The notes below the pieces were generated by a model that worked only from the letters and a program-made list of their open reading frames with translations, did no database searches and was not told the origin of the DNA. The position numbers and the translations under genes were made by a program. From NCBI GenBank assembly GCA_023393095.1, contig JAEWMT010000094.1, forward strand, positions 1-64,000: a stretch of DNA of 64,000 nucleotides. The letters run 5' to 3'. This document shows, one piece after another, positions 14,494 through 23,210 of the stretch; the first letter of the stretch is position 1, and each line of letters begins with the position of its first letter. The stretch comes from Bacillota bacterium. Its GTDB lineage: Bacteria > Bacillota > Clostridia > Lachnospirales > Lachnospiraceae.

Positions 14494-15858
14494 ATGGTTA
14501 AGAATTTTTCAAAATTTATGACATTCTTACTTGTTATGGTATTAGCAGTAGGCACATTACTTCCTGCTGCTGTAGTATCCGCAGGTACAGAGAAGGATTA
14601 TCTTAAGGGAGTAAGCTGTTATAAGCAATCCATGATACGTATTGAAGGAGAAAAGACGATTTACTTTGATCCTTATTCCTTCGATGGCAATCCGAAGGAT
14701 GGAGATATCGTCTTTATAACCCATACACACGGAGATCATTTCGATGTGAATGAGATTAAAAAGGTACTTAAGAAAAAAGGAACCATTGTAGTTACAACAG
14801 ATGGAAAAAGCCAGCTTAATAAGGCGGGTTTCAAAAACATTGTTACCGTAAAGCCTGGTAAGAGTTATAATGTAAAAGGAATCAAGTTTACTACAGTAGC
14901 AGCTTATAATACTGATAAAACATTTCATCCTAAGGATAACGGCTGGGTAGGTTATAATGTAACTATGAATAAAACAAAGTATTATAATGCCGGTGATACA
15001 GATTTAACATCAGAAATGAAGAAGGTTAAGACTGACGTAGCCTTCTTACCTGTCGGTGGAACTTACACCATGGATGCTACACAAGCTGCAAAGGCAGCTA
15101 ATACAATTAAACCGAAAGTGGCGGTTCCAATTCATTTCGGAGATGTAGTCGGAACGACTGCGGATGCACGAAAATTTATATCGCTTTTAGATAACAAAAT
15201 CAGAGGTGCAGTTCTCAAAGACCTCCTGGTTGGAGTCAGTCATATGACGCAGTCAACCATTCGAATTGAATCCAGTGGTAAGGTGGTTTATATTGATCCG
15301 CTTAGTATAGCAGGTGAGCCTAAGGATGCGGATGTTATCCTAATTTCCCATAATCATGGAGATCATTTCTCACCTTCCGATATTAATAAGGTTATGAAGG
15401 ATGATTCCACTACCATTGTTATTCCGGCAACCTGCAAAGCAGATGCTGAGAAGGCAGGCTACAAGAATATCATTACTGTAGAGCCTTTAAAGGACTATAC
15501 AGTAAACGATATCGCCATCAAAGCTGTTCCTGCTTATAATACGAATAAAGATTTTCACCCGAAGGACAATAACTGGGTCGGATATATCCTTAATGTGAAC
15601 CAGACTCTTTATTACTTCGCAGGAGATACTGATGTAATACCTGAGATGGAGGATTTTGATGCGGATGTTGCCTTTTTACCTATCGGAGGAACCTACACCA
15701 TGGATGCCAAGGAAGCCGCACAGGCAGCAAATACGATAAAGCCTCTTATCGCAATACCGATCCATTTTGTAGATATTGTAGGAACTTGGGCAGATGGGGA
15801 AACATTTGTTAGCCTTTTAGAAAAACCGATTGTTGGGAAGATCATAAAACAGAAGTAA
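14494..15858 (+). CDS. Secreted tandem metallo-beta-lactamase-fold protein
   Basis: The start at 14494 follows GGGAGGA and gives a clear signal peptide (MVKNFSKFMTFLLVMVLAVG, cleavage near VSA-GT). The mature protein has two consecutive MBL domains of about 200 residues each. Both keep the metal site: HTHGDH and HNHGDH, then AGDTD in each, then PIHF in each. The repeats are clearly homologous (VAFLPVGGTYTMDATQAAKA versus VAFLPIGGTYTMDAKEAAQA), so this is an internal duplication of a UlaG/UPF0173-like hydrolase. Substrate unknown. Both sites look intact. Export is unusual for this subfamily, whose members are mostly cytoplasmic. Confidence 0.87.
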   Translation: MVKNFSKFMTFLLVMVLAVGTLLPAAVVSAGTEKDYLKGVSCYKQSMIRIEGEKTIYFDPYSFDGNPKDGDIVFITHTHGDHFDVNEIKKVLKKKGTIVVTTDGKSQLNKAGFKNIVTVKPGKSYNVKGIKFTTVAAYNTDKTFHPKDNGWVGYNVTMNKTKYYNAGDTDLTSEMKKVKTDVAFLPVGGTYTMDATQAAKAANTIKPKVAVPIHFGDVVGTTADARKFISLLDNKIRGAVLKDLLVGVSHMTQSTIRIESSGKVVYIDPLSIAGEPKDADVILISHNHGDHFSPSDINKVMKDDSTTIVIPATCKADAEKAGYKNIITVEPLKDYTVNDIAIKAVPAYNTNKDFHPKDNNWVGYILNVNQTLYYFAGDTDVIPEMEDFDADVAFLPIGGTYTMDAKEAAQAANTIKPLIAIPIHFVDIVGTWADGETFVSLLEKPIVGKIIKQK

Positions 15859-15882
15859 ATATAATGGACTAAATTAAAAAGT

Positions 15883-15932
15883 AGGGGTTTCTCAATTCAT
15901 AATCGGAATGAATTTGGAAACCCCCTTTTTAA
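15883..15932. terminator. Bidirectional terminator
   Basis: GGGGTTTC pairs with GAAACCCC and is flanked by an A-run on the left and TTTTT on the right. It lies between the convergent MBL and cotJC genes and can serve both. Confidence 0.8.
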
Positions 15933-15945
15933 TAAGAACAAATAA

Positions 15946-16554
15946 TTATTTACTAAAATCAGCTGGAAATGCCGGGTTAAATGCATAGAAGTTTCTCGCA
16001 TCCAATTCATCCAGAATCAATCTTAAAGCTTCGCCAAATCTCTGAAAATGTACTATTTCTCTTGCTCTCAGGAATTTGATCGGGTCGCATACATCATGGT
16101 CATGAACAAGACGGATAATATTGTCATAGGTTGTTCTGGCTTTCTGCTCTGCTGCCATGTCTTCTACGAGGTCAGTAATTGGATCACCCTTACTCTGGAA
16201 GAAGGTTGCGGTAAACGCAATACCGCCTGCTGACTGAGGCCATAAGGCCAAGGTATGATCTACATAATATTTATCAAAGCCGCTTTCTACAATCTGTTCT
16301 GGCGTCAGATCTCTCGTGAGTTGATGAACGATAGCGCTTACCATTTCCATATGTGCCAATTCCTCCGTGCCTATATCGGTAAGCAGGCCAGCAACCTTTC
16401 TATTGGGCATGGTATAACGCTGGGACAGATAACGCATGGAAGCTGCCAGTTCACCGTCTGGTCCACCAAATTGACTTGTGATAACCTGCGCGAGCCTAGG
16501 GTTACATTCATCAATGTTTACAGGATGTTGTAATCTTCTTTCATAACTCCACAT
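15946..16554 (-). CDS. cotJC: Spore coat protein CotJC (manganese-catalase fold)
   Basis: The 202-residue protein matches CotJC: MWSYERRLQHPVNI start, the di-metal helical bundle with DGELAASMRYLSQRY, GTEELAHMEMV and REIVHFQRFGEALR. The Glu and His ligands of a manganese catalase site are in place (ELAA, EELAHME, EIVHFQRF). It is deposited in the coat of developing spores, where related proteins break down peroxide. It is the last gene of a cotJA-cotJB-cotJC operon, 3 nt after cotJB. Confidence 0.95.
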   Translation of the reverse strand: MWSYERRLQHPVNIDECNPRLAQVITSQFGGPDGELAASMRYLSQRYTMPNRKVAGLLTDIGTEELAHMEMVSAIVHQLTRDLTPEQIVESGFDKYYVDHTLALWPQSAGGIAFTATFFQSKGDPITDLVEDMAAEQKARTTYDNIIRLVHDHDVCDPIKFLRAREIVHFQRFGEALRLILDELDARNFYAFNPAFPADFSK

Positions 16555-16557
16555 ATA

Positions 16558-16818
16558 CTAGCACCTTCCTTCCCAAGGCCAAGGATCTTCCACCCATGAC
16601 CATTTGTCGTCATTTTCCACACGATACGATTCAATCGGTCCAAAGCATTTCGTATACTCAAGTACCGCTTCGTTTCTTACCTGAGACATTCTATCCCAAT
16701 AATCAAGTGCACCTCTGTCAGTTGGATGTGTATCCAGAAATAGTCTGAGTTCATCTAAGACAAAACTTGTTGCTTCAATACAGGCAAATAATTTTTCTCT
16801 GCTATTACCATCCATCAC
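16558..16818 (-). CDS. cotJB: Spore coat protein CotJB
   Basis: An 86-residue protein with the CotJB pattern: an N-terminal helix (REKLFACIEATSFVLDELRL), the FLDTHPTD segment, and a C-terminal Trp/Pro-rich end (WSWVEDPWPWEGRC). It overlaps cotJA by 4 nt and precedes cotJC by 3 nt. It probably assembles with CotJA and CotJC in the spore coat. Confidence 0.93.
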   Translation of the reverse strand: MMDGNSREKLFACIEATSFVLDELRLFLDTHPTDRGALDYWDRMSQVRNEAVLEYTKCFGPIESYRVENDDKWSWVEDPWPWEGRC

Positions 16819-17114
16819 TTACAGCCCCTTCCATACCATTTTAGATCCAATTCCTTGAATAGTGTTCCATTTGCAATAGCTACAAACTCATTTTCATAAA
16901 GGTTTCTAAAGCACTGCCACGGAACATAGCACATAGCAATTGGGAAGCGATCGAAATCTCCATCACGTCTATCTCTTTCGCACATTTCCTCCGGCATCTG
17001 CTTCTCACACATATCCTCGCGTGTACGACTTTGGCTGAAATCACTGCGAGACGACTCTCCACGTCTGTAACCCATGTTACTTCCCGTATTGCCGCGATAC
17101 ATCCGTCTATCCAT
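16815..17114 (-). CDS. cotJA: Spore coat-associated protein CotJA
   Basis: A 99-residue protein whose C-terminal half is the CotJA domain (FPIAMCYVPWQCFRNLYENE and ATPLF-like NGTLFKELDLKWYGRGCK). The N-terminal 45 residues are an Arg/Ser/Gly-rich, low-complexity extension. AAAGGAGG precedes the ATG. First gene of the cotJ operon, which in Bacillus is under sporulation sigma E; no sigma E promoter was identified with confidence in the 230-bp divergent region upstream. Confidence 0.92.
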   Translation of the reverse strand: MDRRMYRGNTGSNMGYRRGESSRSDFSQSRTREDMCEKQMPEEMCERDRRDGDFDRFPIAMCYVPWQCFRNLYENEFVAIANGTLFKELDLKWYGRGCK

Positions 17115-17269
17115 ATTAAAATCCTCCTTTCAAACTGCTTAACTGTTAGATAATTCATATTCATGAATAATTATCAAGCAATATTTGAGCGCTTTTACCA
17201 TACGATATATATTATGAAGTTAATACCCATGAGTGCCTGTATCAAAAAGCAATTATCTTTTTCAAAACA

Positions 17270-17296
17270 TTGACATTAATACTTTTATCATATAAT
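17270..17296 (+). promoter_or_regulatory. Promoter of the lipid kinase gene
   Basis: TTGACA at 17270-17275, then TATAAT at 17291-17296 (15-nt spacer) or TAATAT two bases further (17-nt spacer). It is 50 nt upstream of the AAGGGAG ribosome binding site of the kinase gene. Confidence 0.55.
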
Positions 17297-17344
17297 ATTT
17301 AACTGTAATAAATAGTTATAAAACCTATTCAAGGGAGTGCAGGC

Positions 17345-18268
17345 ATGTATCATTTTATCATTAATCCCAAGTCCAGTTCTGGGCGGGGAATACGCCATTG
17401 GTGGAAGGTTAAAAACGAATTAGATAAGCAGCAGATTTCCTATACGGCGGTTTTTACGAAGTATATGGGACATGCTATCGAACTTACACGACAGATATGC
17501 AGCGAGAATGAAGGAATTAAGAATATCGTCGTTCTTGGTGGAGATGGTACGGTGAACGAAGTTATCAATGGAATTTCTGATTTCAAAGAAGTCTTATTAG
17601 GTTATGTTCCTTCTGGATCCAGTAATGATTTTGCAAGATCCTTAAAGATACCCAAAGATCCTTTGCAGGCTCTTTTTAATATATTAAAACCAGTGAAGTT
17701 TAAGTATTTGGATTATGGTATTGTTAATTTTTATGATGGAACTCCACCAAGAAAATTTGTCTGTAATAGTGGTATCGGCTATGATGCTAATGTCTGTAAT
17801 GAGGTTCAATCCTCTCCTTTAAAAAAGCGTCTGAACCGGATCGGTGCCGGTAAGTTTGTATATTTTGTTATCGCTTTCAAACAATTAATCACCTTAAAAC
17901 CTGTTGATGCAACTATCACGGTAGATGGAAACAAAAAAGGCACCTATAAGAAGGTGCTCCTAGTTTCAAGTATGATTCATAAGTATGCGGGCGGAGGTCT
18001 GGTGATGGCACCGAACGCCAATCCCTGCGACGGCAAACTCAGTGTATGCCTCGTTCATGGTTTAAGTAAGGCGAAAGCTTTACTCCTATTACCTACCATA
18101 ATTTCAGGAAAGCATGTTAATTTTAAAGGTGTTGATACCTTTGACTGTATTGAGATTGAGGTTAAAATTGACAGAGATACATCCGTACATACAGAAGGTG
18201 AAGTTCCTTCGGTATGTTCACACATTAAGGTTAACTGTGTGAAGGAGCAGATAAGAATGATTTTATAA
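17345..18268 (+). CDS. Diacylglycerol/lipid kinase, YegS/DgkB family
   Basis: The 307-residue protein has the catalytic-domain signatures of this family: NPKSSSGRG at the N-terminus, GGDGTVNEVINGI at about 62-74 and PSGSSNDFARSL near 93-104. The C-terminal beta domain includes DGKLSVCLVHGLS and HTEGEVPSVCSHIKV. Such enzymes phosphorylate diacylglycerol or related lipids at the inner face of the membrane and recycle lipid from polymer synthesis. The next gene (VanZ-like) starts 14 nt downstream and is probably co-transcribed. Exact lipid substrate cannot be told from sequence. Confidence 0.92.
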   Translation: MYHFIINPKSSSGRGIRHWWKVKNELDKQQISYTAVFTKYMGHAIELTRQICSENEGIKNIVVLGGDGTVNEVINGISDFKEVLLGYVPSGSSNDFARSLKIPKDPLQALFNILKPVKFKYLDYGIVNFYDGTPPRKFVCNSGIGYDANVCNEVQSSPLKKRLNRIGAGKFVYFVIAFKQLITLKPVDATITVDGNKKGTYKKVLLVSSMIHKYAGGGLVMAPNANPCDGKLSVCLVHGLSKAKALLLLPTIISGKHVNFKGVDTFDCIEIEVKIDRDTSVHTEGEVPSVCSHIKVNCVKEQIRMIL

Positions 18269-18282
18269 GGAGATTAGAAATC

Positions 18283-19164
18283 ATGCAGAGACGAATTAAT
18301 ACTCAAGCTTCATCATTAGTTATACTTCTTAGTATTTTAACTATCCTGTTGCAGTTTTTCTTTTACTATTTGTTCACACTGAATGTTGTTATTTTGGGTA
18401 TTGCTTGTCTAATTTCAGTTGTATGCTGCCATATCCTTCTAGTAAAGACATCCAATTATCGAATTTGCTTTGATTATTCCCTTCTATCCCTGTTTATTAG
18501 TCTTGTTATTATTGTGCTGACCTATCAGGGAAACACTCAGAATTTTCTGCCTTACTCAAATACAATGATTGGTATTGCATTCATTAACTGGCTGCTTCCA
18601 ATGCTGTATTGTTTGATTAGATATATGTTTGATTACAGTTCCAAAGCTGATGATTTTAACGACTTTTATCGTTACAGTAGTATACTGTTCGTTCTATTTT
18701 ATATTGGTATATTGGTCTATGGTAATTTTGCCGGGAATGCTTTCCCTTGGGCTTATCAGTCAGGTTCCGGTGCTACTAACTTTATCCCTTTTCAAATCAT
18801 CTCAAATCAGCTTGAAGATTTTATTTATGATTCGTACGCTCTTAACGATATCATAATCTACTTAGCTTGCCGAATTTTAATTTTCATACCTTATGGCTTC
18901 TATCTCACTATCCTAATGAGAAAGCAAAAACGCCTGTTCAGATATTCAATACTGTTAGTACTGCCCCTTCTGATTGAAACTCTGCAATATTTTATCATCC
19001 CACAGCGTTTCGATGTTGATGATCTGATTTATGGATTACTTGGAGGCTTACTTGGGTGTTTCGTCTTCTTCCTTACCAACATAATCTTCCGTGCTGTATC
19101 CGGAAATGACTTTCTTTCTAAGGATTCATCTCTGCGAGGTTATCATAGCTATCTGCATTTTTAA
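18283..19164 (+). CDS. VanZ-family membrane protein
   Basis: A 293-residue integral membrane protein with about eight hydrophobic segments. The C-terminal half carries the VanZ-like pattern: NFIPFQII, then NDIIIYLACRILIFIPYGFY, then LVLPLLIETLQYF and RFDVDDLIYGLLGGLLGC. VanZ proteins give low-level glycopeptide or lipoglycopeptide resistance in some hosts; the general role is unclear. AAGGAG precedes the ATG. The 3' end overlaps the convergent helicase gene by 4 nt. Confidence 0.85.
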   Translation: MQRRINTQASSLVILLSILTILLQFFFYYLFTLNVVILGIACLISVVCCHILLVKTSNYRICFDYSLLSLFISLVIIVLTYQGNTQNFLPYSNTMIGIAFINWLLPMLYCLIRYMFDYSSKADDFNDFYRYSSILFVLFYIGILVYGNFAGNAFPWAYQSGSGATNFIPFQIISNQLEDFIYDSYALNDIIIYLACRILIFIPYGFYLTILMRKQKRLFRYSILLVLPLLIETLQYFIIPQRFDVDDLIYGLLGGLLGCFVFFLTNIIFRAVSGNDFLSKDSSLRGYHSYLHF

Positions 19165-21569
19165 CCAGTTACTGTATTCCAGAACTCATCCAGCATGGGC
19201 TTCATGGTGCTGATATTAACCATTACATTCGGAAACCATTCTCTTGGGAAGAGATTATAATATTGTTTTTGTGTAAAGCGGTCATCCAATAGAAGGATTG
19301 CTCCCCGATCTTCTTTGGTTCGGATTACTCTTCCCGCTGACTGAAGTACCTTATTCATTCCGGAGTATAAGTAGGCGTAATCAAAGCCGGCTCCGTTTCT
19401 TTCATCAAAATATCCGCGGAACAGCTCCCGTTCATTGCAAACCATCGGTAAGCCGGTTCCTACAATAACCGCGCCGATCAGCCGGTTATTTTTTAAGTCT
19501 ATTCCCTCGCTAAAGATACCCCCCATAACGCAAAAGCCAATTCGGCTTACACTCGGCTCCTCTACAAATTCCTCGAGAAACTGTTCTTTCTCGGCTTCCG
19601 TCATGCTATTACTTTGTATCACAATACCCTCAAGCTCCTCTTTTGCCAGCTCTGCAACTTCCTGCAGCAATTGATAGGAAGGGAAAAATACCATATAATT
19701 TCCGGTCTTTGCTTTAGTAAAATCCTTAATGTAGTCTAATATTCTTCTGTATTCCCTCTCGTTCCTGCGGGTATATTTTGTACTAACATCATTTCCAATC
19801 ATGATAAGCCGGTTTTCGGGCAGGAAAGAAGAAGGTGCATATACTGCATAATCCTCTGGTTTTCCACCGAGCTGTTCCATATAATAATTGATAGGCAGTA
19901 AGGTTGCAGAGAATAGTATGGCACTTCTTCCCTTATTCATACACGTAAGCAAATTCTTAGAAGGATCCATACATTGAAGCTTCATTCGAAAACGATCTCC
20001 CTCATAATCCGTATATATGGTATAGTTATCATCTCTAAGCTCGTACATATTAAGGAAATGGCGGATATCCAGGTAAAGACGCAAAATCTCTTCCCTGCCC
20101 TCCGTAATAAAGCCTTCCTGCAAGAATATATCATATTCCGTCATCAGACTGATCAGATGCATTACAAAGCCATCGACATTATTACATACTTCAAAATCAT
20201 CACATTCTCTTTTTAGCTTTAACAAATCATTATTGCAATAATCGATCAGCCTTGCAAGCTTTGAGCTTTTATCCTTAATCAATCTCTTTATTTCTAGAAA
20301 ATCATCCTTATATAATACAGCACTATACATTTCCCTGGCTCGATCAACCAAATTATGCGCTTCATCGACAAGGAATACATAATCACACTGCTTCTCATTC
20401 ATAAAAAATCTTCTAAGATATACATTCGGGTCAAAGGTATAATTATAATCACAGATAATCGCATCTGCCCAAAGAGTGACATCCAATCCCATTTCAAAGG
20501 GACAGACACAATGCTTTTCGGCGTAGGTAGTGATATGCTCTCTGGAAATATCATTTTCACTGGTTAACAGATCAAATACCGCATCGTTAACCCGATCAAA
20601 ATAACCTTTGGCACGTGGACAAGCCCCTGGATTACAGTCCGGTTTGTCAAGAATACATACCTTTTCCTTCGCCGTAATTGTAACTACCTTTAGGAGTAAT
20701 CCGCTATCTGAGAGCAGGCGGAAGGTATCCTCTGCTACGGTTCGGGTTATTGTCTTCGCAGTCAGATAGAATATCTTCTCCGAAATTCCCTCTCCCATCG
20801 CCTTCACAGCCGGAAATACTGTGGAAATTGTTTTTCCAACCCCCGTAGGAGCTTCTATAAAAAGTTTTTTCTTTCTTAAAATTGTCTTATAAACTCCGGT
20901 AACCAGCTCCTTCTGCCCTTCTCGGTATTCAAAGGGGAAATCCATCGTTTTGATAGCTGTATTACGCTTCTGTGACCATTGTATCTGCCAGGCTGCCCAT
21001 TTGGCATATTCATTGACCAGATGGTCAAACCAACTTTTTAACACTTCATAGGAAAAGGTCTCTTCGAAATACTTTAGATTTTCTGTCTCTAAATTGCAGT
21101 AGGTCATACGGATTCCAATCCTGCTATGTTCATATTTTGTTGCATAGAGATAGGCATAACACATTGCCTGTGCACGGTGGACTCCAATCGGTTCGGTTAA
21201 ATGAGAAAGCTCCATATAGACCCCCTTAATCTCATCTATGATGACCTCGGGTAGGTTTTCCTCCTCTTCAAATATCAGAATGGAGAAATCCTCTTTCATT
21301 GTATTATTATGAATGATTCCGTCTGCTCTGCCCTCAATTGTTAATTCAAACTCGATATCATCTCTGGTGACGGGAACCGTGATGCTTAGCGGTACTTCAG
21401 CAGAATAATTGGAGCCCATTTGCTTTTGTAACTTACGATGGATACGGCTTCCTGCCTGCATTGCATCCGCATCTTTCCTCGCTCTTGTATTATCAAGGTC
21501 GCCGGAGCATAGGATAAACTCAACCAGGTTACGGACTGATATTTTGATTTCTTTTCTATTTTCCTGCAT
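19161..21569 (-). CDS. DinG/XPD-type DNA helicase with N-terminal nuclease-like domain
   Basis: Start 21569 is chosen (802 residues) because AAAGGAG lies upstream of this ATG rather than the one at 21587. Residues about 1-190 form a PD-(D/E)XK-like region with IIDEIKGVY and HRAQAMCYAYLYA, as in RecB/Cas4-type nucleases. The helicase follows: Walker A EAPTGVGKT near 240, an iron-sulphur cluster cysteine set (CILDKPDCNPGACPRAKG, later CVCPF), the DEAH box, and C-terminal motifs GGIFSEGIDL and QSAGRVIR. It probably unwinds DNA 5'-3' in repair or replication restart. This nuclease-helicase architecture is common in Clostridia. Confidence 0.9.
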   Translation of the reverse strand: MQENRKEIKISVRNLVEFILCSGDLDNTRARKDADAMQAGSRIHRKLQKQMGSNYSAEVPLSITVPVTRDDIEFELTIEGRADGIIHNNTMKEDFSILIFEEEENLPEVIIDEIKGVYMELSHLTEPIGVHRAQAMCYAYLYATKYEHSRIGIRMTYCNLETENLKYFEETFSYEVLKSWFDHLVNEYAKWAAWQIQWSQKRNTAIKTMDFPFEYREGQKELVTGVYKTILRKKKLFIEAPTGVGKTISTVFPAVKAMGEGISEKIFYLTAKTITRTVAEDTFRLLSDSGLLLKVVTITAKEKVCILDKPDCNPGACPRAKGYFDRVNDAVFDLLTSENDISREHITTYAEKHCVCPFEMGLDVTLWADAIICDYNYTFDPNVYLRRFFMNEKQCDYVFLVDEAHNLVDRAREMYSAVLYKDDFLEIKRLIKDKSSKLARLIDYCNNDLLKLKRECDDFEVCNNVDGFVMHLISLMTEYDIFLQEGFITEGREEILRLYLDIRHFLNMYELRDDNYTIYTDYEGDRFRMKLQCMDPSKNLLTCMNKGRSAILFSATLLPINYYMEQLGGKPEDYAVYAPSSFLPENRLIMIGNDVSTKYTRRNEREYRRILDYIKDFTKAKTGNYMVFFPSYQLLQEVAELAKEELEGIVIQSNSMTEAEKEQFLEEFVEEPSVSRIGFCVMGGIFSEGIDLKNNRLIGAVIVGTGLPMVCNERELFRGYFDERNGAGFDYAYLYSGMNKVLQSAGRVIRTKEDRGAILLLDDRFTQKQYYNLFPREWFPNVMVNISTMKPMLDEFWNTVTG

Positions 21570-21626
21570 GCAATCGGCTCCTTTCATATATGAAATAAAA
21601 ACAAGGGTGCTTTAAACGCCCCTGCT

Positions 21627-21655
21627 ATTATAGCACATATGTACGGCACTGCCAA
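21627..21655 (-). promoter_or_regulatory. Promoter of the DinG-type helicase gene
   Basis: Minus strand TTGGCA (21655-21650), 17-nt spacer, TATAAT (21632-21627), about 60 nt upstream of the start codon. Confidence 0.7.
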
Positions 21656-21866
21656 GCAATACGAATTATGTCGGTTTGTGGAAGCTGATTAATTTTTTAT
21701 AATTAATTCTGTTTTCATATTGCATTTTTTACCTCAATCTGGTACATTCTACTTATGTTCCTCTTATCTATTTTTGGGGCATTCAAGATGAATTTTCATA
21801 CAGGTGATGTATCTTTCCACTTGTTATAATTCACTTGTCATTAATTTGAAAAAGTGAGGTAGTATT

Positions 21867-22220
21867 ATGAGCGAACACAATCACGATTGCGACTGCGGTT
21901 GCGGACATGATCACGAATTTGAACACGATTCCATTACACTATCATTAGATGACGGTACAGAGTTAAATTGCATTGTTTTAGATATTTTCTCTGTAGATGA
22001 TAAGGATTATATTGCTCTTCAGCCAGAAGAAGGCGAAGAAGAGGACGATAACGTATTTTTATACCGCTATATTGAGGAAGAAGACGGAGAGCCTCAGCTT
22101 CTTAATATCGATGATGATGATGAATTTGAAGCAGTAGCCGACGCTTTCGAAGAACTGTTAGATTCTCAGGATTTTGATGATATGTTCGATGAGGATTCCG
22201 AAGAGGATGAAGAAGAATAA
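21867..22220 (+). CDS. DUF1292 protein with His/Cys-rich N-terminus
   Basis: The 117-residue, very acidic protein is a DUF1292 (YrzB-like) member: DSITLSLDDGTELNCIVLDI, DYIALQPEEGEEED and FLYRYIEEEDG. It has an added N-terminal tract of His, Cys and Asp (about residues 4-20, including DCDCGCGHDH) that could bind metal, and an Asp/Glu-rich tail. The function of DUF1292 is unknown. AGTGAGGTAG precedes the start. It stands as a single-gene unit with its own terminator. Confidence 0.88.
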   Translation: MSEHNHDCDCGCGHDHEFEHDSITLSLDDGTELNCIVLDIFSVDDKDYIALQPEEGEEEDDNVFLYRYIEEEDGEPQLLNIDDDDEFEAVADAFEELLDSQDFDDMFDEDSEEDEEE

Positions 22221-22299
22221 TTCTTCAAGGAAAACAATATTCAGCTATATAATAATACATGGTTTGGATGTCATACAAATGACTTATGGCATTCAAACT

Positions 22300-22348
22300 A
22301 AAATAGCATATCAACGAACTTGGGTGTTCGAAGATATGCTATTTTTTA
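22300..22348 (+). terminator. Terminator after the DUF1292 gene
   Basis: AAATAGCATATC pairs with GATATGCTATTT, with an inner CGAAC/GTTCG stem, then TTTTTTATT. A strong intrinsic terminator. Confidence 0.88.
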
Positions 22349-22514
22349 TTAATACAATCCTTTCATTTTGATTTATATTTCTGGTATAATCTTTATAAGT
22401 TGGTTTGAGTAGTAATAATAAAGATATTAATCTGAATATGTTTGTGGGATAACATACTTATTTTATTAAGTTTTGTAAGACAATCAATATAATTTAAATA
22501 TTTTGGAGATAACA

Positions 22515-23210
22515 ATGGATGCTAGGATTTTAATTGTTGATGATGAGCACGAAATTGCGGATTTAGTTGAAGTTTATCTGAAGAATGAAGGCTTTACCGT
22601 ATATAAATTTTATAATGCCATAGAAGCACTTGAATGTATTAATGAAGAGAAGCTTGATTTGGCTATATTAGATGTGATGCTTCCGGATGTTGATGGTTTT
22701 ACAATCTGTCGAAAAATCCGGGAGAAATATAATTTTCCGATTATTATGCTGACTGCTAAAAATCAGCAGATAGATATGATTTCAGGATTGGCACTGGGCG
22801 CAGACGATTATGTTACAAAACCTTTTCTTCCCCTTGAGGTAGTCGCAAGAGTGAAAGCACAGCTGAGACGTTATACCCGGTATAATCATATGGATTCCTC
22901 AGATGATGAAACTGTTATTACATTCTCTGGGTTAGTCATGGATAAGGACAATCATGTCTGCCTCCTGAATGAGAAACCCGTCTCCCTTACTCCAATTGAA
23001 TTTTCTTTACTATGGTATCTTTGTAAGAATCGAGGGCGGGTTGTCAAATCGGAAGAGCTGTTTTATAACGTATGGGGAGAAAAGTATTATACTAACAACA
23101 ATACAGTCATGGTGCATATAAGACATATCCGGGAAAAAATGAAGGATAATGCCGAGAATCCAAAATATATTAAGACAGTCTGGGGTGTGGGATATAAAAT
23201 CGAAAAATAA
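22515..23210 (+). CDS. OmpR-family response regulator (VanR-like)
   Basis: From ATG 22515 (TTTGGAG upstream; a TTG at 22503 is less likely) the protein has 231 residues. The receiver domain shows ILIVDDEHEIADLV, the phosphorylation Asp in LAILDVMLPDVDG and the Lys in DDYVTKPF. The C-terminal winged helix has LTPIEFSLLWYLCKNRGRVV and TVMVHIRHIREKM. It most resembles VanR-type regulators. The downstream histidine kinase gene overlaps it. Likely target is the D,D-carboxypeptidase gene that follows, whose promoter holds a direct repeat typical of this class. Confidence 0.93.
   Translation: MDARILIVDDEHEIADLVEVYLKNEGFTVYKFYNAIEALECINEEKLDLAILDVMLPDVDGFTICRKIREKYNFPIIMLTAKNQQIDMISGLALGADDYVTKPFLPLEVVARVKAQLRRYTRYNHMDSSDDETVITFSGLVMDKDNHVCLLNEKPVSLTPIEFSLLWYLCKNRGRVVKSEELFYNVWGEKYYTNNNTVMVHIRHIREKMKDNAENPKYIKTVWGVGYKIEK

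Noticed and set aside
14494..15858. Beta-lactamase resistance gene
   Set aside because: The motifs match the UlaG/UPF0173-type branch of the fold and not class B beta-lactamases.
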